DNA from: Cryptomeria japonica | Lineage: Eukaryota; Streptophyta; Pinopsida; Cupressales; Cupressaceae | Assembly (NCBI RefSeq): GCF_030272615.1 | Contig: NC_081410.1 | Span: 503,428,942 to 503,492,941 of the forward strand | DNA length: 64,000 nucleotides | Reading direction: 5' to 3' | In this document: in pieces, positions 11,704 to 24,983 of the stretch | Numbering within the stretch: position 1 is the stretch's first letter | How the letters are laid out: each line of letters starts with the position of its first letter | Notes under the pieces: generated by a model | The model's database searches: none | Seen by the model: the letters and a program-made list of their open reading frames with translations, nothing else | Told to the model about the DNA's origin: nothing | Position numbers and translations under genes: made by a program

Positions 11704-14700
11704 CTAAAATTCAGCTTCAGGTATCCATTTGGTCTTTGAGATTGGATGCTCCTTCCATTTTATGAGATGCTTCATGTAGGTGTGATGCCTTGTCTTTTGA
11801 GAATTCTGGAGTCTAGAACTTGTTCTGCTTGGGGAAAAGAAAGAGAAGGGAGAGATAGATCAGAAAGGGATTTGGAAACATCTAAAACTCTTTGAATCTC
11901 CTTAGGTGGCTGCCCTTTGAAAGCAATCAGATTTGCAACTTTAAAAATGGGGGACAAAGAAACATTAGTAGGCAAATCAAGTTTGTAAGCATTAGACCCA
12001 TACTTAGCCAAGATCTTGCAAGGGCCTATCCTCCTCATCTGAAGTTTTCTTGGAACTCCCTTTTGCAACCTTTCCTTGTTCAAATGAACCATCACATAAT
12101 CACCTATGGAGAATTGAACATCTCTTTTTGTATCATCTACTCTTGCCTTTACTTTTTGAGAGGTATCTTGGAGAACTTGTCTCACTTGCTCATGAACCTC
12201 CTTCATGGAGTGAGCCATGTCATCTACTATTCCACTCTTATGCTGCAAGTTAGTGGTATCCCTCAAACCCATTATACCCCTTGGATGCATACCATAAATA
12301 ACTTCAAATGGACTTTTACCTATAGACCGGTTAACACTGTCATTGTAGGCATATTCTGCTTGATGAATGAGTTGATCCCAACTCTGCCCATATTCCTTTG
12401 TCAAGCACCTAAGCATGTTTCCAAGAGACCTGTTCACAACTTATGTTTGGCCATCAGTTTGTGGATGATAAGCTGAACCAAAAGAGAGATTAATACCCAA
12501 TCTCTTCCACAATGTTTTCCAGAAATGTCCAAGAAACTTAACATCCCTATCTGTAACAATGCTGGTAGGCAATCCATGTATTCTAACAACTTCCTTGAAA
12601 ACTAAGTAAGCAATATGACTTGCATCATGTGTTGTTTTACAAGGAATAAAATGAACCATTTTTCTAAATCTGTCAACCACTACAAAAATGCTATCAAATC
12701 CTGCTTGAGTTCTAGGTAATCCTACCACAAAATCCATACTAATGCAATCCCAAGGCCTATGTGGAATGGAAAGAGGCTGATATAAACCAACATTAGAAGA
12801 ATTACCTTTGGCTTTCTTACATACCAAGCACTGCTCAACATACCTCCTGATGTCTCTCTGCATCTTAGGCCAATAATAGAACCTTTGAACCAACTCTAAG
12901 GTCTTATTAAGATCGAAATATCCACTTAAGCACCCATTATGCTTCTCTTGAATGAGGTTATCTCTCATAGAACCCTTTGGAACACACAACTATCCACCCT
13001 GAAATAACAAACCATCCTGCAAAGTGAAATCAGCATATGCACCATGGAAATTATTCTCAAAATCTTGACAAACTTTATAAGCTTCAGCAAAATCATCATC
13101 AGTAGGATACATGTCTTTGAAACTATCAATACCAATGCTCTGAACTTGAATCTCATGAATAGTTAACAACCTTCTACTCAAAGCATCTGCTACTTTATTC
13201 AACTGACCCTTCTTATGCTTAAGAGTAAAAGTGTAATCTTGTAAGTATTCCACCCATTTAGCATGCCTATGATTCAGTTTATCCTATGAGTTCATGAAAC
13301 TAAGTGCTTGATTATCTGTGTAAACAAAAAATTCCTTAGGAAGAAGATAGTGTCTCCATTTCCTAAGTTCTTGTACTAATGCATAGATTTCTAAATCATA
13401 GGAAGAGTACTTTTTCTTTGCATCATTTAACTTTTCACTAAAGAATGCAACTGGTCTATTTTCTTGACTTAAAACAACTCCTACTACAATATTGCTAGCA
13501 TCACATTCAATAGTAAAAAGCTTATCAAAACTACGTAAAATGAGCACTGGTTGAGTAGCTACTTTAGTTTTCAATAACTCAAACCCCTTAATGTTTGCAC
13601 TTGTCCATTGAAACTTTACCTTTACACCCCCTTTGATTGTGTCCAACATTGGAGCACAAATCTCACTGAATCCCTTGATGAATTTTCTGTAAAACTGTGC
13701 CAAACCATGGAAGCTTATGACATCACTGGCTATCTCAGGAGTTGGCCAACTAGCTATTGCTGCAACTTTAGATTGATCCATTTTTTAGATTGCCTCCTGA
13801 TACAACAAAAAAAAGATAGACCAATTCTTGCTTCAAGAAATCACATTTTTCACGATTAATGGTTAGTTGTTCATCAGATAACTTTCTCAAAACAATGGCT
13901 AAATATTTTAGATGCTCTTATTTAGTCTTACTAAAAATGAGTATATCATCTAAATACACAACAACAAATTTGCCTATGAAATCATGTAAAACTTCATTCA
14001 TGAGTCTCATGAATGTGCTGGGAGCATTTGAGAGTCCAAATGGCATGACAAGACACTCATAGAGACCCTCATTCATTTTGAAAGTTGTCTTCCACTCATC
14101 CCCCTCTTTGATTCTTATCTAATGGTAACCACTCTTCAAATCAATCATACTAAAATAATGTGCACCCCCAAACAATCCATCAAGTCCTCTATCTTGGGTA
14201 TGGGGAATCTGCGTCTGATGGTGATCTTGTTTATGGCCCTGGAATCTGTACAAAGTCTCCATGTTCCACCCTTCTTAGGTGCCAACACTGTAGGTACTGC
14301 ATAAGGACTAATGCTCTTCCTTATCAGCCCTTGGTCTAAGAGTTCTTGTATTTGTCTTGCTACCTCTTTGTTTTGTCAAGGGTCATCTTGTAGGCTGCCT
14401 TATTGGGCAAAGAGGCTCCAGGAATGAAGTCAATCTGATGGATAATGGCTCTAGGAGGTGGTAAGGCTGCAAGTGTACCATCACTGATTATTTGTTTGAA
14501 GTTATCAAGGATTTGATGCACCTCACATGGTATCTCAACTTTCTTTTCTACCTTTTCTTCCTTGGGCTTCACTATGAGTGTAAATCCTACTCCTTCACCT
14601 TCTTCTAGTGTTTTTATGAACTCTTTATCATTCACTAACAAGATGTTAGGCACTTTATTGCTGCTCTCTCCTTCTTCAGTGAGGGACTGAATCTGATAGG

Positions 14701-16246
14701 CTAATCCATCCTTCTGAAATGAATAGGAGTTTCTTTCCCCATCATGTTGTGCTTTTCGATCAAACTGCCATGGTCTACCCAACAAGAGGTGGCAAGCATC
14801 CATAGGAAGGATGTCACATAGGATCCTATCTACATATCCCCCAATGTGGAAATCTACCCAAGCTTGCTCATTTACTAACACATGTTGTCCCTTATTCAAC
14901 CATGCGACTTTATATGGCTCCTTGTGTTGTATCCTAAGTAGTTTCAGCTTGCTTACTGCTTCCTTTGATATGATGTTATCTATGGATCTTGAATCTATGA
15001 TCACCTTACACACCTTTCCCATGATTTTGCACTTGATCCTGAACAATGCTCTTCTCTGTGAGGCCTCTTTACTATGTGGCTTCTTCATTAACACTCTCTT
15101 GATCATCAAGCTCTCACCATCTTTTGAAGCTAGGTTGTTCAGTGATGAAGTTTTGGTATTACCTCCATCTTCTTGAACATAGTTTACTCTCTTTTCACCA
15201 CCATAGGATGAACTAGGCTTCTCTGGGCATCTATAGGCAGGGTGGCCCAACTTTTGGCAGTTATAGCACTTCATGGTTGAGAAGTAGGACCCTCTCCCTG
15301 GTCCATTAGATCTACCCCTACTCGGGTTGCTTGATCCCCTACCCCTATAGTTGGGTTTACTCTAAGAGTCCCCACTTTGCTCTAGAAGTTTAGACTCTCC
15401 TTGGGATTGTTGATCTATGCTCCTTCCCCCAAAATTGCCTCTATGGCCTCTATCATCTCTTCCCCTACATCTGCCTCTGTTGTTTTGTTCTTGCTTCCTC
15501 CTACCTTTCTCTTCCACCTTAAGTGCTAGTTGATAACACTTGTGTACTATTTTTGGGTATAACAAGCTCATCTCCTCCTAGATGTTCCATCTTAACCCAT
15601 TCAAGTACCTTGCCACTTTGATACTCTCATTCTCTACTACTCTGGATCTCATGCACAGTTTCTGAAACTCTTCAGTGTAGCTACTGACATCTAGGTCTTT
15701 TTGTCTCAAGTTTTGTCTTATCATGTGAAGTTGTATCTCATAGTCTTCAGGAAGGTAGGTCTCTTTGATTTTGGCTACCATTGCTTTCCAGGTGGCTAGT
15801 GGTTGCTTACCTTCTTTCACCCTTTCCTCTTGGATGAATTTCCACCATGTTAAGGCTGCCCGTCTTAGCCTTGATTTTGCCACCTTAACCTTTTGTGCTT
15901 CAGTCACTCCATCACATTCAAAATGGTTTTCTAGCCCTTCAATCCACTCTATTAGAGCATCTGAATCCATCTTCCCACTGAAAATCACCACTCCTTCTAA
16001 GGTCTTACCACTCATTGCTCTCAGTGCTTTCAAGAATGGTTCTTGCTCAATGATAGGGTCAGGTATGGGAACCTCATCTTCTATGGCCACCATTTTACCC
16101 TTATCACCAACCTTATCATGGAACTCTTCAGTTTTGACTTCTACTTCAGCTAGTTTCATTGCCAGTTGATCTAATCTGTCTCTGAGTGCCCTATTTTCCT
16201 CTTCTTGATCTTCAACCTTCTTGGGCAATTCTGCATTAGTCACCAT
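11704..16246 (-). pseudogene. Chromovirus 1 gag-pol polyprotein, decayed
   Basis: Order on the minus strand: Gag from ATG 16246 with LTWWKFIQEER and an RG-rich linker; zinc knuckle CYNCQKLGHPAYRC (about 15270); protease with LLGRPWQFD but the catalytic DSG changed to DSR (about 14990); reverse transcriptase with YLDD (about 13950); RNase H with ECDAS (about 13500); integrase with CLVC, MDFVVG, TDRDVKF and SPFEV; and a chromodomain-like tail (HLIKWKEHP, about 11750). Gag-protease lies in one frame and RNase H-integrase in another, with a one-base shift near 14377 and another before the chromodomain. Stops at about 15575, 15359, 13281 and 12987 are TAG where glutamine is expected. One His of the integrase zinc finger is also changed (LSGYF). 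Clearly dead, but all domains are recognisable. Confidence 0.92.
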
Positions 16247-16284
16247 ATTTGCCTAATGTTCCTTTCCTCTTGAATCTTTTGTTG

Positions 16285-16296
16285 GCTCTGATACCA
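16285..16296 (-). other. Primer-binding site, chromovirus 1
   Basis: Plus-strand gctctgatacca is the complement of tggtatcagagc (initiator-Met tRNA type), three bases from the LTR end at 16300. Confidence 0.9.
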
Positions 16297-16299
16297 CTA

Positions 16300-18460
16300 T
16301 GATAGGTAGTTTGGTAGAAAAGTACTCAAAAGGCCAATTTGCTCAAGAGGCCATAAAAGGAAACAAGATGTATAGTTTGTGTCTGCTCCTTATGTTTGCA
16401 AACATCTAGTTTAGTCCTACTTGATAGGTCTCTCTCCAAGTCTTCACTAACAAACTCCACTATTGGTGTTGGCTCACACCCATGCTCCAAATCTACTCAA
16501 ATTGCTCACTCCATCCATCTACACACCCTCAATCTCTATTCTTTGGCATTCAACCCTCTGTTTCAAAGTGATTTAGGAGTCTTTTACACGTACATGTAGG
16601 GGCAGAAAAGTTTTGTTCAAGTTTTGATGTTCACAATTCAGTTGAGGTCCATAGCCTTAGCCTACTCAACTCAACAACCAAGGGTCAAAACTCCAACTAA
16701 GGCCATGCACTCTCCAAGGTCCTATTGGTATTTGATTTACTATTTTAAAAAGTTCACACCAAGTCTTAAGAGCCCCAAACTCCTCTTTGCAATCGGGTTC
16801 TCTAAAAATGTGTGTTATGCAACACAAAGGGCTACTAGCCTGTGGAGGCCTAATTGGAATAGTTTTGCTCACCCTGCCCAATGGTGGGCTTCTTGACCAT
16901 GGGAGATGATTTGTATGGTGTGAAATAAGTCTAGGCTAAGAGATTTTTGTGGTTTTAGGCTTCCTCAACCTGGTTTAGTGATTGCCCACTATTTTAGGCA
17001 TAAGCATAGGGTTTCATGAGGGTTTTGAGGATGTAAGGCTTGTTTTGCCAGCTCCTTGATGTATCAAGGCCTAACACTGACTAAGTAGGTCTGCCCCAAC
17101 TTGGAGACCACTATACAATGCCTTTGCTTTTGTCATTTTTCCAAACACTTGGCAAACCTTTGAGGAAGTAGAAAAAAATTGACACTTTCACTGTCAAAAA
17201 CTGCCCTTTTACCAGTCAGATGTTGCCACTTCTTTGGACCTGAATATCAAGGAGTTTGTACTAGAGATATACCTCAATGAGGTCTAAAAAAAAACAATAA
17301 ATCTTCCTATTACATTGCCTTTAGAGTTACAAGGCTTGGATAATGCTTTTGAAGCATTCCTTTTGGCAATTTGACAAACATAGTTGCAAAAACAATGAAC
17401 TCACTGTTTGCTTACAAATTGAGAATATTTTAAAAAGGAACAAACTACTCTAACAAACCAAAATGATTATCAACACCTTTTATCACATGTCTAGACCTCT
17501 ACCTCATTCATTTGTTCACTCCAAATTTCTTTTGGGTGCAAATCTTAAGTTTTTGTTCATGCTACTAGCCAAACAACCAATATTTGCCTAGTATTCACTC
17601 AAGTTCTCCTTGCAACCACACTCTTGGCAGAAAATATAGCATATGTACAGTATATATATGAATGCCAACTCTATTGGATCCATATTGTTGGATCCCAAGC
17701 ATGGATTAGTCAAGTGGAGTCATTTTGGAGCTTCAAACCCTTGATAGGGCAGCAAACACCCAGTTTTAGAAATAATTTTGTAAAATGAAACTTTTGAAGA
17801 AACCAATGCCACAATAAACTACCAAGCATTACACAAGTACCATGAACACTTTGCCAAAGGTACAGTATGGATTAAGAAGGTACAGTATGAACCATTTTGC
17901 TAAAAGATACAAAAAAACCAGTCATAAAGCCATTATTTTCTGATTTTATTGAAGAAACTTTGGTTTTAACAATCACCAGCCCTTGTCAAAGAAAAGAGAG
18001 GTGTTTTTATAGTCCACCAAGTTGGTTATCAAGCTCAGTATGGACTGGAAGCTTCCATAACCACGTTTTGCAAGAAAAACACAAAAATTGACAATTTTGA
18101 CAACTTTTTGAGCCAAATGACAACATTTCTTGCTCAAAAAGGTATTTTTGACAATCTAAGCTTGTCAAATTGTCTAATAACCTTAGAAATGCCTAAAAAC
18201 ACCTAAAAAACATGTTCCAATGCTTTGGAAAGCATTAGAAGACCTTTTTGGCAATTTTGCACTTTTTTTGCCAAAAATTGTCAACTCAAGGCCTGAAATG
18301 AAAGATTTGATCTCTTAAGCCCAAAATGAGATCAAAACTTCTAAACATGACTCATTACAACCTAAAAAAACATAAACAACCTATCACAAGACATTAAAAA
18401 CATTAAAACATTAAAAACTCAAAAAATGGGAGTTTTACTCAACTAGGTGCTCCTACACCA
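16300..18460 (-). repeat. 5' LTR of chromovirus 1
   Basis: Plus-strand ends are TGATAGGTAG and GCTCCTACACCA. Direct partner of 9473-11636. It holds the promoter for the element, but no unambiguous TATA box was picked out by eye. Confidence 0.9.
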
Positions 18461-21400
18461 TCCCCCAATAGGTAAGCTACCAATTCCACATAGTAAAGAG
18501 AAACATAATAGCCACTAATGTTATTTAGATATATGATAGATTGGATGAAGAATTTGAATATGACATGTTAAATTCTCTACAATTAATGAGAGAAACAACA
18601 TGTGTAAGATGATAAGTATTGACATGTCTTGATCAAGAAAGTAGTCTCTAAGAGAAGAAAATGCCACTAAATCATGATCCTCTTGCACACAAGTTTTCTC
18701 ATACATAGAGGAAAAATTAGGAGAGGGACAAGTATAATTCATTAGGGCCTCATTTCTAGAAGAGAGGATAGTATAATGAATAGAAGATAAAGCCTCATAA
18801 GTGACATTGGCAATCTCTTGGGGAGATTCATAAAGAGACTTGTCAATCACACCAATTTCCTTATGAGTGGGATGATGAGTGTTGAGAGATGTAGAGGATG
18901 ATCTAATTGAGATGAAGTCATCATCACTACTAAATAACATTCACATTGAGAGATGGTATTTTACATTCTTTGGTGGGCTTTTAAGGATTATATCCAAGTC
19001 CAAATGAGGCTTCACGTATATTATTTTCTAAAGGAACCTTGATCACTTTCTCATTTATGCCACAACCATTGGCATTATATCCACTTTTAGCTAAGATGTG
19101 AAAACCCAGACCATAAAGGGATGCCATATCAGAAAGAGATGGTGGGGCCTCATATGTCTCAATGTCATAATTATATGAATTAGAAGAAGATTTTGAAGAG
19201 TTTTTTGAATTAGAAGAAACCACAAAATGGTTACTAAGTCGTTTAAACGAAGTAGGTTTCTTTTTAGTTTCCACCATATCATCTTCAATTTTAGTCTTAA
19301 GCTCTCTTGGGGTGATTTTATATTCTCTTATAAAGGTAGGTGTAAAATACAAGGTACCCCAATCATCTTCCAAGGGTACCTCTTCAGATGAGGGAGTATC
19401 TTTAGGAGGAGATGGTGTAAAATCTAAAGACCCCCAATCATCACCCAAGAGAACTTCTTCAAATGAGGAAGAAAATGGTGGTTCAGTGTGAGTGGAATAA
19501 GAATCAAGAGTACTTGAAGAAGTAGACATACTTGTGGATGTAGGAGCATTTGAAGAATAATTAGATGTAGTTGAACAACATTTAGAAGATGAGGTTTGCA
19601 ACGAATCTTGTAAATTGGTATCAACAAACAAAGTATACATCTTATTGTTGTAGATGAACTTAAGTTGCCTATGAAAAGTAGAAGAGACAACTTGCATACA
19701 ATGAAGCCAAGATTGTCCTAATAGAAGATTATAATTAAGCTTATCAAGCATGACATGAATAGGTGTAGTTGAAATAACAGGTCCCACCTTAATAGGCAAG
19801 GTTATAGTACTTAAAGACTGTTTAGCGATATTGTCAAAGCCATGAATAGTAAGAGAATTAGGTTGAAGGGAAGAAGGATCCACCTTAATCTTATACAATA
19901 AATCGATGCAACAAATATTAAGGCCAGATACATTGTCCACTAATGTTATTCTTATATAATTACCATTGATAATATTGACAATCATAATATTATGATATTG
20001 ATGTTGGATCTCATGATAGGGTAACTCATCTTGTGTGAGCACAATTCAAGCTATAGATTCTTTCATAGGATCAATCAAACAATCCATATTATTAGGTGTC
20101 ATTGTATGTGGGACATCTAAGTTCTTTAAAGAATCTTGTAACATCCCATGATATGTGGATGAAGTCTGAATCAAATCCCAAAGAGATGTCTTGGTAGGAG
20201 TAGCTTTAAGTTGTTCAATAAGATCATACTCTTTACCTAGAGTTTGTGATATACGAGGTGTTGGTGGAAGAATAGGTTGAGAAGTAGGAAGTGAAGAAGG
20301 GATAACTAGAGGAGGATTAGGTTGCCTATTGTTTCACAAATTATATGTGTGGGCAACTAAATTCTAACTCTCCCAGGTGATTTGTTTAGCATACTCATAA
20401 GGACTCTTAGTGGGATATCCTCCTTGCACAATAATAACTAGTTTGTTAGGAGTGTAAAAGGAATTATTACTATAACCATCTTGAACCACTAGAACAGGCT
20501 CGATAAGAGGTTGAGAATTTGGAAAATGACTAGAACCTTGAATTTTGAAGAGGGTATTATTAGGTGTTTCATAACCATTCACATGTATCATATTGATTGA
20601 AGATGGTTTGGGAACATGTGAAGAAGGTTTAGTAAAGTTGAGATCATCAAGTGGTTTGTAGAGAGTATTATCAACCTTAAAAATTTCTTCATGAGTAGGA
20701 TTTTATTTAGATTCAATGAAAAGGATATCCTTATAGAGGGGATTGTTAATCATAGTGAGCCCTTGTAACCTAAGAGAATTCTCTTGTTCCAAAGTATCCT
20801 TACAAGGGGTATGAATTTTAGGAGCAGGATCAGCATCATTCATATGATAAAGAATATTGAAAGAAGTTTTCATAGTCTCTTCTTGCACCAAAATGTTATC
20901 ATGAATAGGATCAATGTTGGGAGAGGGATTACCACTAGTCATTAAAGTTTCATCCCTAAAAGGAAGGGTATTGAAATAATGTGTAGTGTTAGTAGGAAAG
21001 GTAGCCATCATATCATCCTCTATCACCCAAGTGTCCACATGGGAGAGGTACTCTCTAGGAGAAGGATTGACATAATTCTTTAAAGCTTCATCCTTAAGAT
21101 GGAGATATTTGAAAGAAATATTAATAAACTCTTCTTGAACTAGGGTATCCTCATGAGTAGAGATAAGTTGGGGAGAGGGAAATGCTTCATCGTTAGAGGG
21201 AATATTATTGAAATGAATAGAAGGCAAGGTGTTATCAAGGGGATTGTCAATCATATCACCCTCTTTTACCATAATATCGTCCTCTTTGACCAAGATACTC
21301 TCATAGGGGAGGGGAAAATTAAGAGAATAATCAACACCATCATCTAATGGTTCATCCCAAATAGGCAGATCATTGAGAGAAGTGTTAGACATATCTCCTT

Positions 21401-21602
21401 GCACTATGGAATCATCATGGGTAGGGATAATTTTGGGAGAGGGAATAGTACTATTTATTAATGCTTCATCTTTAGAAGGGAGAGCATTAATACATGTGTT
21501 ATTGATGTCATCCTCTTTCCTCAAAATGTCCTTAGTAGGATCTTTAGGAGAGGGGTGAAGAGTCATAACAAGGTCTAAGAAACTATCATGATGTAAATAC
21601 AA
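18461..21602 (-). pseudogene. Tat-1 gag/protease-like ORF with tandem acidic repeats
   Basis: One minus-strand frame runs from about 21602 to 18981 with a few stops, then shifts frame to 18521. The N-terminal third (21560-20700) is made of 33-50-residue repeats starting PSP and containing variants of THDDSIVQ and DEAL. The middle has YDLIEQLKATPTKTSLWDLI (about 20240), then a Tat-type aspartic protease with TLVDNVSGLNIC (about 19940) and LLGQSWLHC (about 19720). The usual catalytic D-S/T-G is altered to DNVSG. A Ser-rich linker and a G-patch-like NGCGIN...FGLGYNP end follow (about 19080-18990). The 18940-18521 part repeats the PSP/DEAL unit once more. No zinc knuckle and no pol were seen. Stops include TAG at about 20361. 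Confidence 0.65.
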
Positions 21603-21933
21603 GTTGATTGAAGACCAACGTATCAGCCTAGAATTGACGACATGGAATGGGGTTTAGGGCAGTGCCCCCAAAAAAATTTTGGGCATGAAAATATTTGAAA
21701 ATGTTTTGTTTTTTTTACAAAATGCATTGAAAGAAACAATGCAAGTAAATAAATTAAACTAAATGTCTAATCAATAAATCAATTATGTGATTAGCCAAAT
21801 GAAAGCATATGACCTTAATCAATACAATTAATGAAAGTGCATAAGCAATTTGTTTAAGAAATGGTTGCAAACATGAATTAGTTAATTGCATATGAGTCAA
21901 ATCTGAAAATGAAAATCAGAAGTAAACATAGCT

Positions 21934-21952
21934 CACGTTGGGTTCACCAAAA
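21934..21952 (-). other. Primer-binding-site region, Tat-1
   Basis: The minus strand after the LTR reads ttttggtgaacccaacgtg. The same block follows the LTRs of Tat-4 (52084) and Tat-5 (62339), so it marks LTR ends in this element group. I did not assign the tRNA. Confidence 0.7.
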
Positions 21953-23552
21953 TGTAATGGTGAAAAATGGGATCAAGTAGTTTGGGACCTAACCCCACTT
22001 TCCTCCATACATTGGAATACAAAAGCTCCTAAAGAAGTGATTCAATTCGACTAACTCTTGTAAAAGTAAGTTAAGGAATACTCTTAGGGTTTCTATTCCT
22101 TTGTTGCTATGAAAGGGAAATGCTTTCAATATGCAATATTGGAAACCTAAGCTAGTAAGATGAATGAAAATGACCACATAAACTGAAATAATATAGAGAT
22201 GCAGAACTGAAATTGAGACATAAACTTCAGAACAAGAAATGAAACTTAGATGTGAACTCTTCACTAGAAATTGAAATGATTAAGCTAGACTAGGGTGCTA
22301 AGCACCTTGGTCCCTATTACAGTGCTGACTTGAGATTTGGGAATTTGCAAACTAAACTCTCGAGAGGCTAAACTGCACAAAAATGCAAAGGTCCAAGGTT
22401 CTAGATGCCCCGGTCCCAAGGATATGGGGCCTGTTTTTGGGTCTGAGACTATGCTTGCAAGTTTTGACTTTCTTGAAGTCTTTTGCACCATTGGTTTTCT
22501 ATACCTACACCTGCAACTTGAAAAATGGTGTTTGGGTGGCTATATAGGGTTTTTCCTTAGTCAAACCCCTTGTTTTGGTGATTTCCACCTCCACAAATAG
22601 CCAATAAAATATTGAGATGTGTGTGTGTCCTAGAATCTCATGTGTTTATAAGATCCTAATGAGCTAGAATGCAAAATTTAGAGTTCTACCCTATGTTGAG
22701 TACAAACCCTAAATGGACATAATATAAATGAGGATACTTCAAATAAAAAATGCAATAATGGATCTAAATAAATAATTTATATCTAAAATAAAGTGTTGTG
22801 AAACTCATATAAAGATATGTTCAAATAACATAAAACCATACCAAACCTTAAGGAAAGGTACAAGCCTACCAACAATCGGTGATCTCCTATTATTCTTCAA
22901 TATATTTAAAGCTTCAATGGATGATTAAAAGGATTAATTAAGATATGATGGATGCTTATTTTGTGATTGAAGACTTCACATAACTTGCACTTTCACTTCA
23001 CAAGAGGCTCCTTCAAATGAGGAAAGGAAAGGTTATATATGCAACCCTAACTTTGTTTTTGATCATAGGGTGACATAAAATTTATATATTTTTACTTAAA
23101 GATGGATTTAAACATTATAATAGCACCAAAACATGATCTCAAAATTTGGGGAGAAAAACTTGGGACCAGAGCAAATCATCCAAGTCCAACCAACTTTTTT
23201 TTTAATTTTTAGGGATGCAAGGTATTATGATTATAAGGTGATTCCCAACTTGATGTGATAATTCAATGTGTTTATATATGCAAAATTGGGCCTCGAAGGT
23301 CGAAATAGGACCTAATTAGGGTTTTGATGAATGAATTAATTAAAAGGATAAAATAAAAAGTGGCACAGCTAGGGTTAAGGGCCCAATTTTATGATGTGTG
23401 GAGTGATAAAAGAGGACTTTAGATTTAATTAAATTTATTAATTAAATGCTGAAAGGGAATTTAAAATGCAAAATTCAACACATTAAGGTGGGTGCTAACC
23501 TAAGCATAAAATTATATCACCCAATTCAGGGTGTACATTTTACGATGCTACA
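21953..23552 (-). repeat. 5' LTR of Tat-1 (1,600 bp)
   Basis: Minus-strand ends are TGTAGCATCGTAAAATG and CCATTACA, followed by the primer-site block. The first 1.2 kb match the truncated copy at 5768-8216. The TGTAGC start resembles the starts of the other Tat-type LTRs in the window. Confidence 0.8.
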
Positions 23553-24240
23553 AAAGCATAGAATGTGATGCATGATTTATATTCAAAAATGTGATGTTGT
23601 TTGAAGTTATAGATGTTTTTCAATCAGACTATCAATCAGGACATTAGTTTTAATTTGAAACTAGAAAATGACTAAAAATTATTTATTAAATTTAAAATAA
23701 GGCATAATTTATATTGGTGGAAAGTTGACAATCTCTTTAAAAAAACCCTTTCGTTTCATCAATTTAAGGTAAAAAAGTCATCAGCCACATTGGTGAAGTC
23801 TAGAAAAGAAAGGAAAACTCCTAAACATGTTTTTTGTGTTGAATTTCCAGGTTTGACATATTATAGCCAAATCTCAAAGCAATCCCAAGGTTGCAAATAT
23901 TTGTCAAAGAGAACAAATATCAGATATATCCACAAGTAACAAATATTCGATATTATTGGATATCAGGTTTTTGTTAGTTTATTTCTATAATATATAATAT
24001 ATAATATATAATATATAATATATAATATATAATGCATAATATATAATCTATAATACATAATATATTATAATCTCTTATACAATTATGTATAATATATATT
24101 ATATTATATTACTATTATGTATAATATTTAAAATATTATTTTATATATTTTATTTAATATATAAATATTTATATATATTACAAATATATATAATATAATA
24201 TAATTAATGATATTAATATATATATATTAAAAAACACATA
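23553..24240. repeat. AT-rich spacer with TATAATA heptamer microsatellite
   Basis: Bases 23553-23980 hold no recognisable feature. From about 23987 to 24033 the heptamer tataata is repeated about seven times, then degrades into irregular TA repeats until about 24240. No coding potential. Confidence 0.8.
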
Positions 24241-24279
24241 TATATCTTGATATAAAATTTTATATTACATAAATTATGT

Positions 24280-24418
24280 CTCCCTAGATCCCTCATACAA
24301 TCTACCATTTAGACACTCTTTCCCTCTAGCTATAGGTCTATCTCTCCTACTATCCCTAACACCTTGTACACTTATTTGTACCCAACTATTTCTCCTACGT
24401 ATCGTACTTCTAGATATT

Positions 24419-24468
<50 letters not shown>

Positions 24469-24983
24469 CCCTCGCCATTTACCCTTCTCTCCCTTGCCCA
24501 CACCCTCTCCCTTTCCCCTTCTCTCCCTCTCCCTCTCCCTTTGTTGATACTTCCATCTCTCCAATCTCCCCCTCAATCTAATTACTCTCTCTCTTTCTAG
24601 ATCCCTTTCCCCTTCTCTCCCTATCTATCACTCTTCCCCTATCCCTTGCCACCCCCCCCTCTCTCTCCCTCTCCCTCTCATTTTTGATACTTCCATCTCC
24701 TCCCCTCTCCCTCTCTCCCTAATTAATCTATCTAGATCCCTTTCCCCTTCTCTCCCTATATATCACTCTCCTCCTATCTCTTTCCAACCCCCTCCCCTCC
24801 CCCTCTCTCTCTCTCTCGATACTTCCATCTCCTCCCCTTTCCTCATCCCCTAGTTACTCTCTCTCTAGATCCCTTTCTTCTTATTCTCTCTCTCTCTCTC
24901 ATCTCCCCCTCTCTCTAGAACCCTTTTCCCTTCTCTCCCTATCTTTCTCTCTCCCTATCTATCACTCTCCCCTATCTCTTGCC

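Larger units (their letters stand above)
9473..18460 (-). mobile_element. Chromovirus-type Ty3/gypsy element 1 (nearly complete, 8,988 bp)
   Basis: Two LTRs of 2,164 and 2,161 bp in direct orientation flank one gag-pol region, with a primer site by the right LTR and a polypurine tract by the left one. Flanks are GCCCC (9468-9472) and TCCCC (18461-18465), a target duplication with one mismatch. Over the first 77 bases the LTRs differ at about six positions, so the insertion is not recent. Inserted into Tat-1. The coding region has stops and at least two frameshifts, so it cannot move on its own. Confidence 0.9.
5768..23552 (-). mobile_element. Tat-1: nested Tat/Ogre-like Ty3/gypsy element, non-autonomous
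   Basis: Reconstructed by nesting, read on the minus strand: 5' LTR 21953-23552, primer site, gag/protease-like frame 21602-18461, chromovirus insertion 18460-9473, the rest of the interior 9472-8217, and a truncated 3' LTR 8216-5768 with a solo copia LTR inside it. The two LTRs match over their first 1.2 kb. With the insertions removed the interior is only about 4.7 kb and shows no reverse transcriptase, RNase H or integrase. It would therefore have depended on a helper element. Alternatively, pol may have been deleted at the chromovirus site, but the near-matching target duplication argues against that. Confidence 0.7.

Noticed and set aside
11892-12476. 194-codon plus-strand open frame
   Set aside because: It is antisense to the integrase of chromovirus 1, which has clear domain motifs on the minus strand.
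24274-24576. Arg/Glu-rich minus-strand frame
   Set aside because: Translation of a CT microsatellite; low-complexity by-product.
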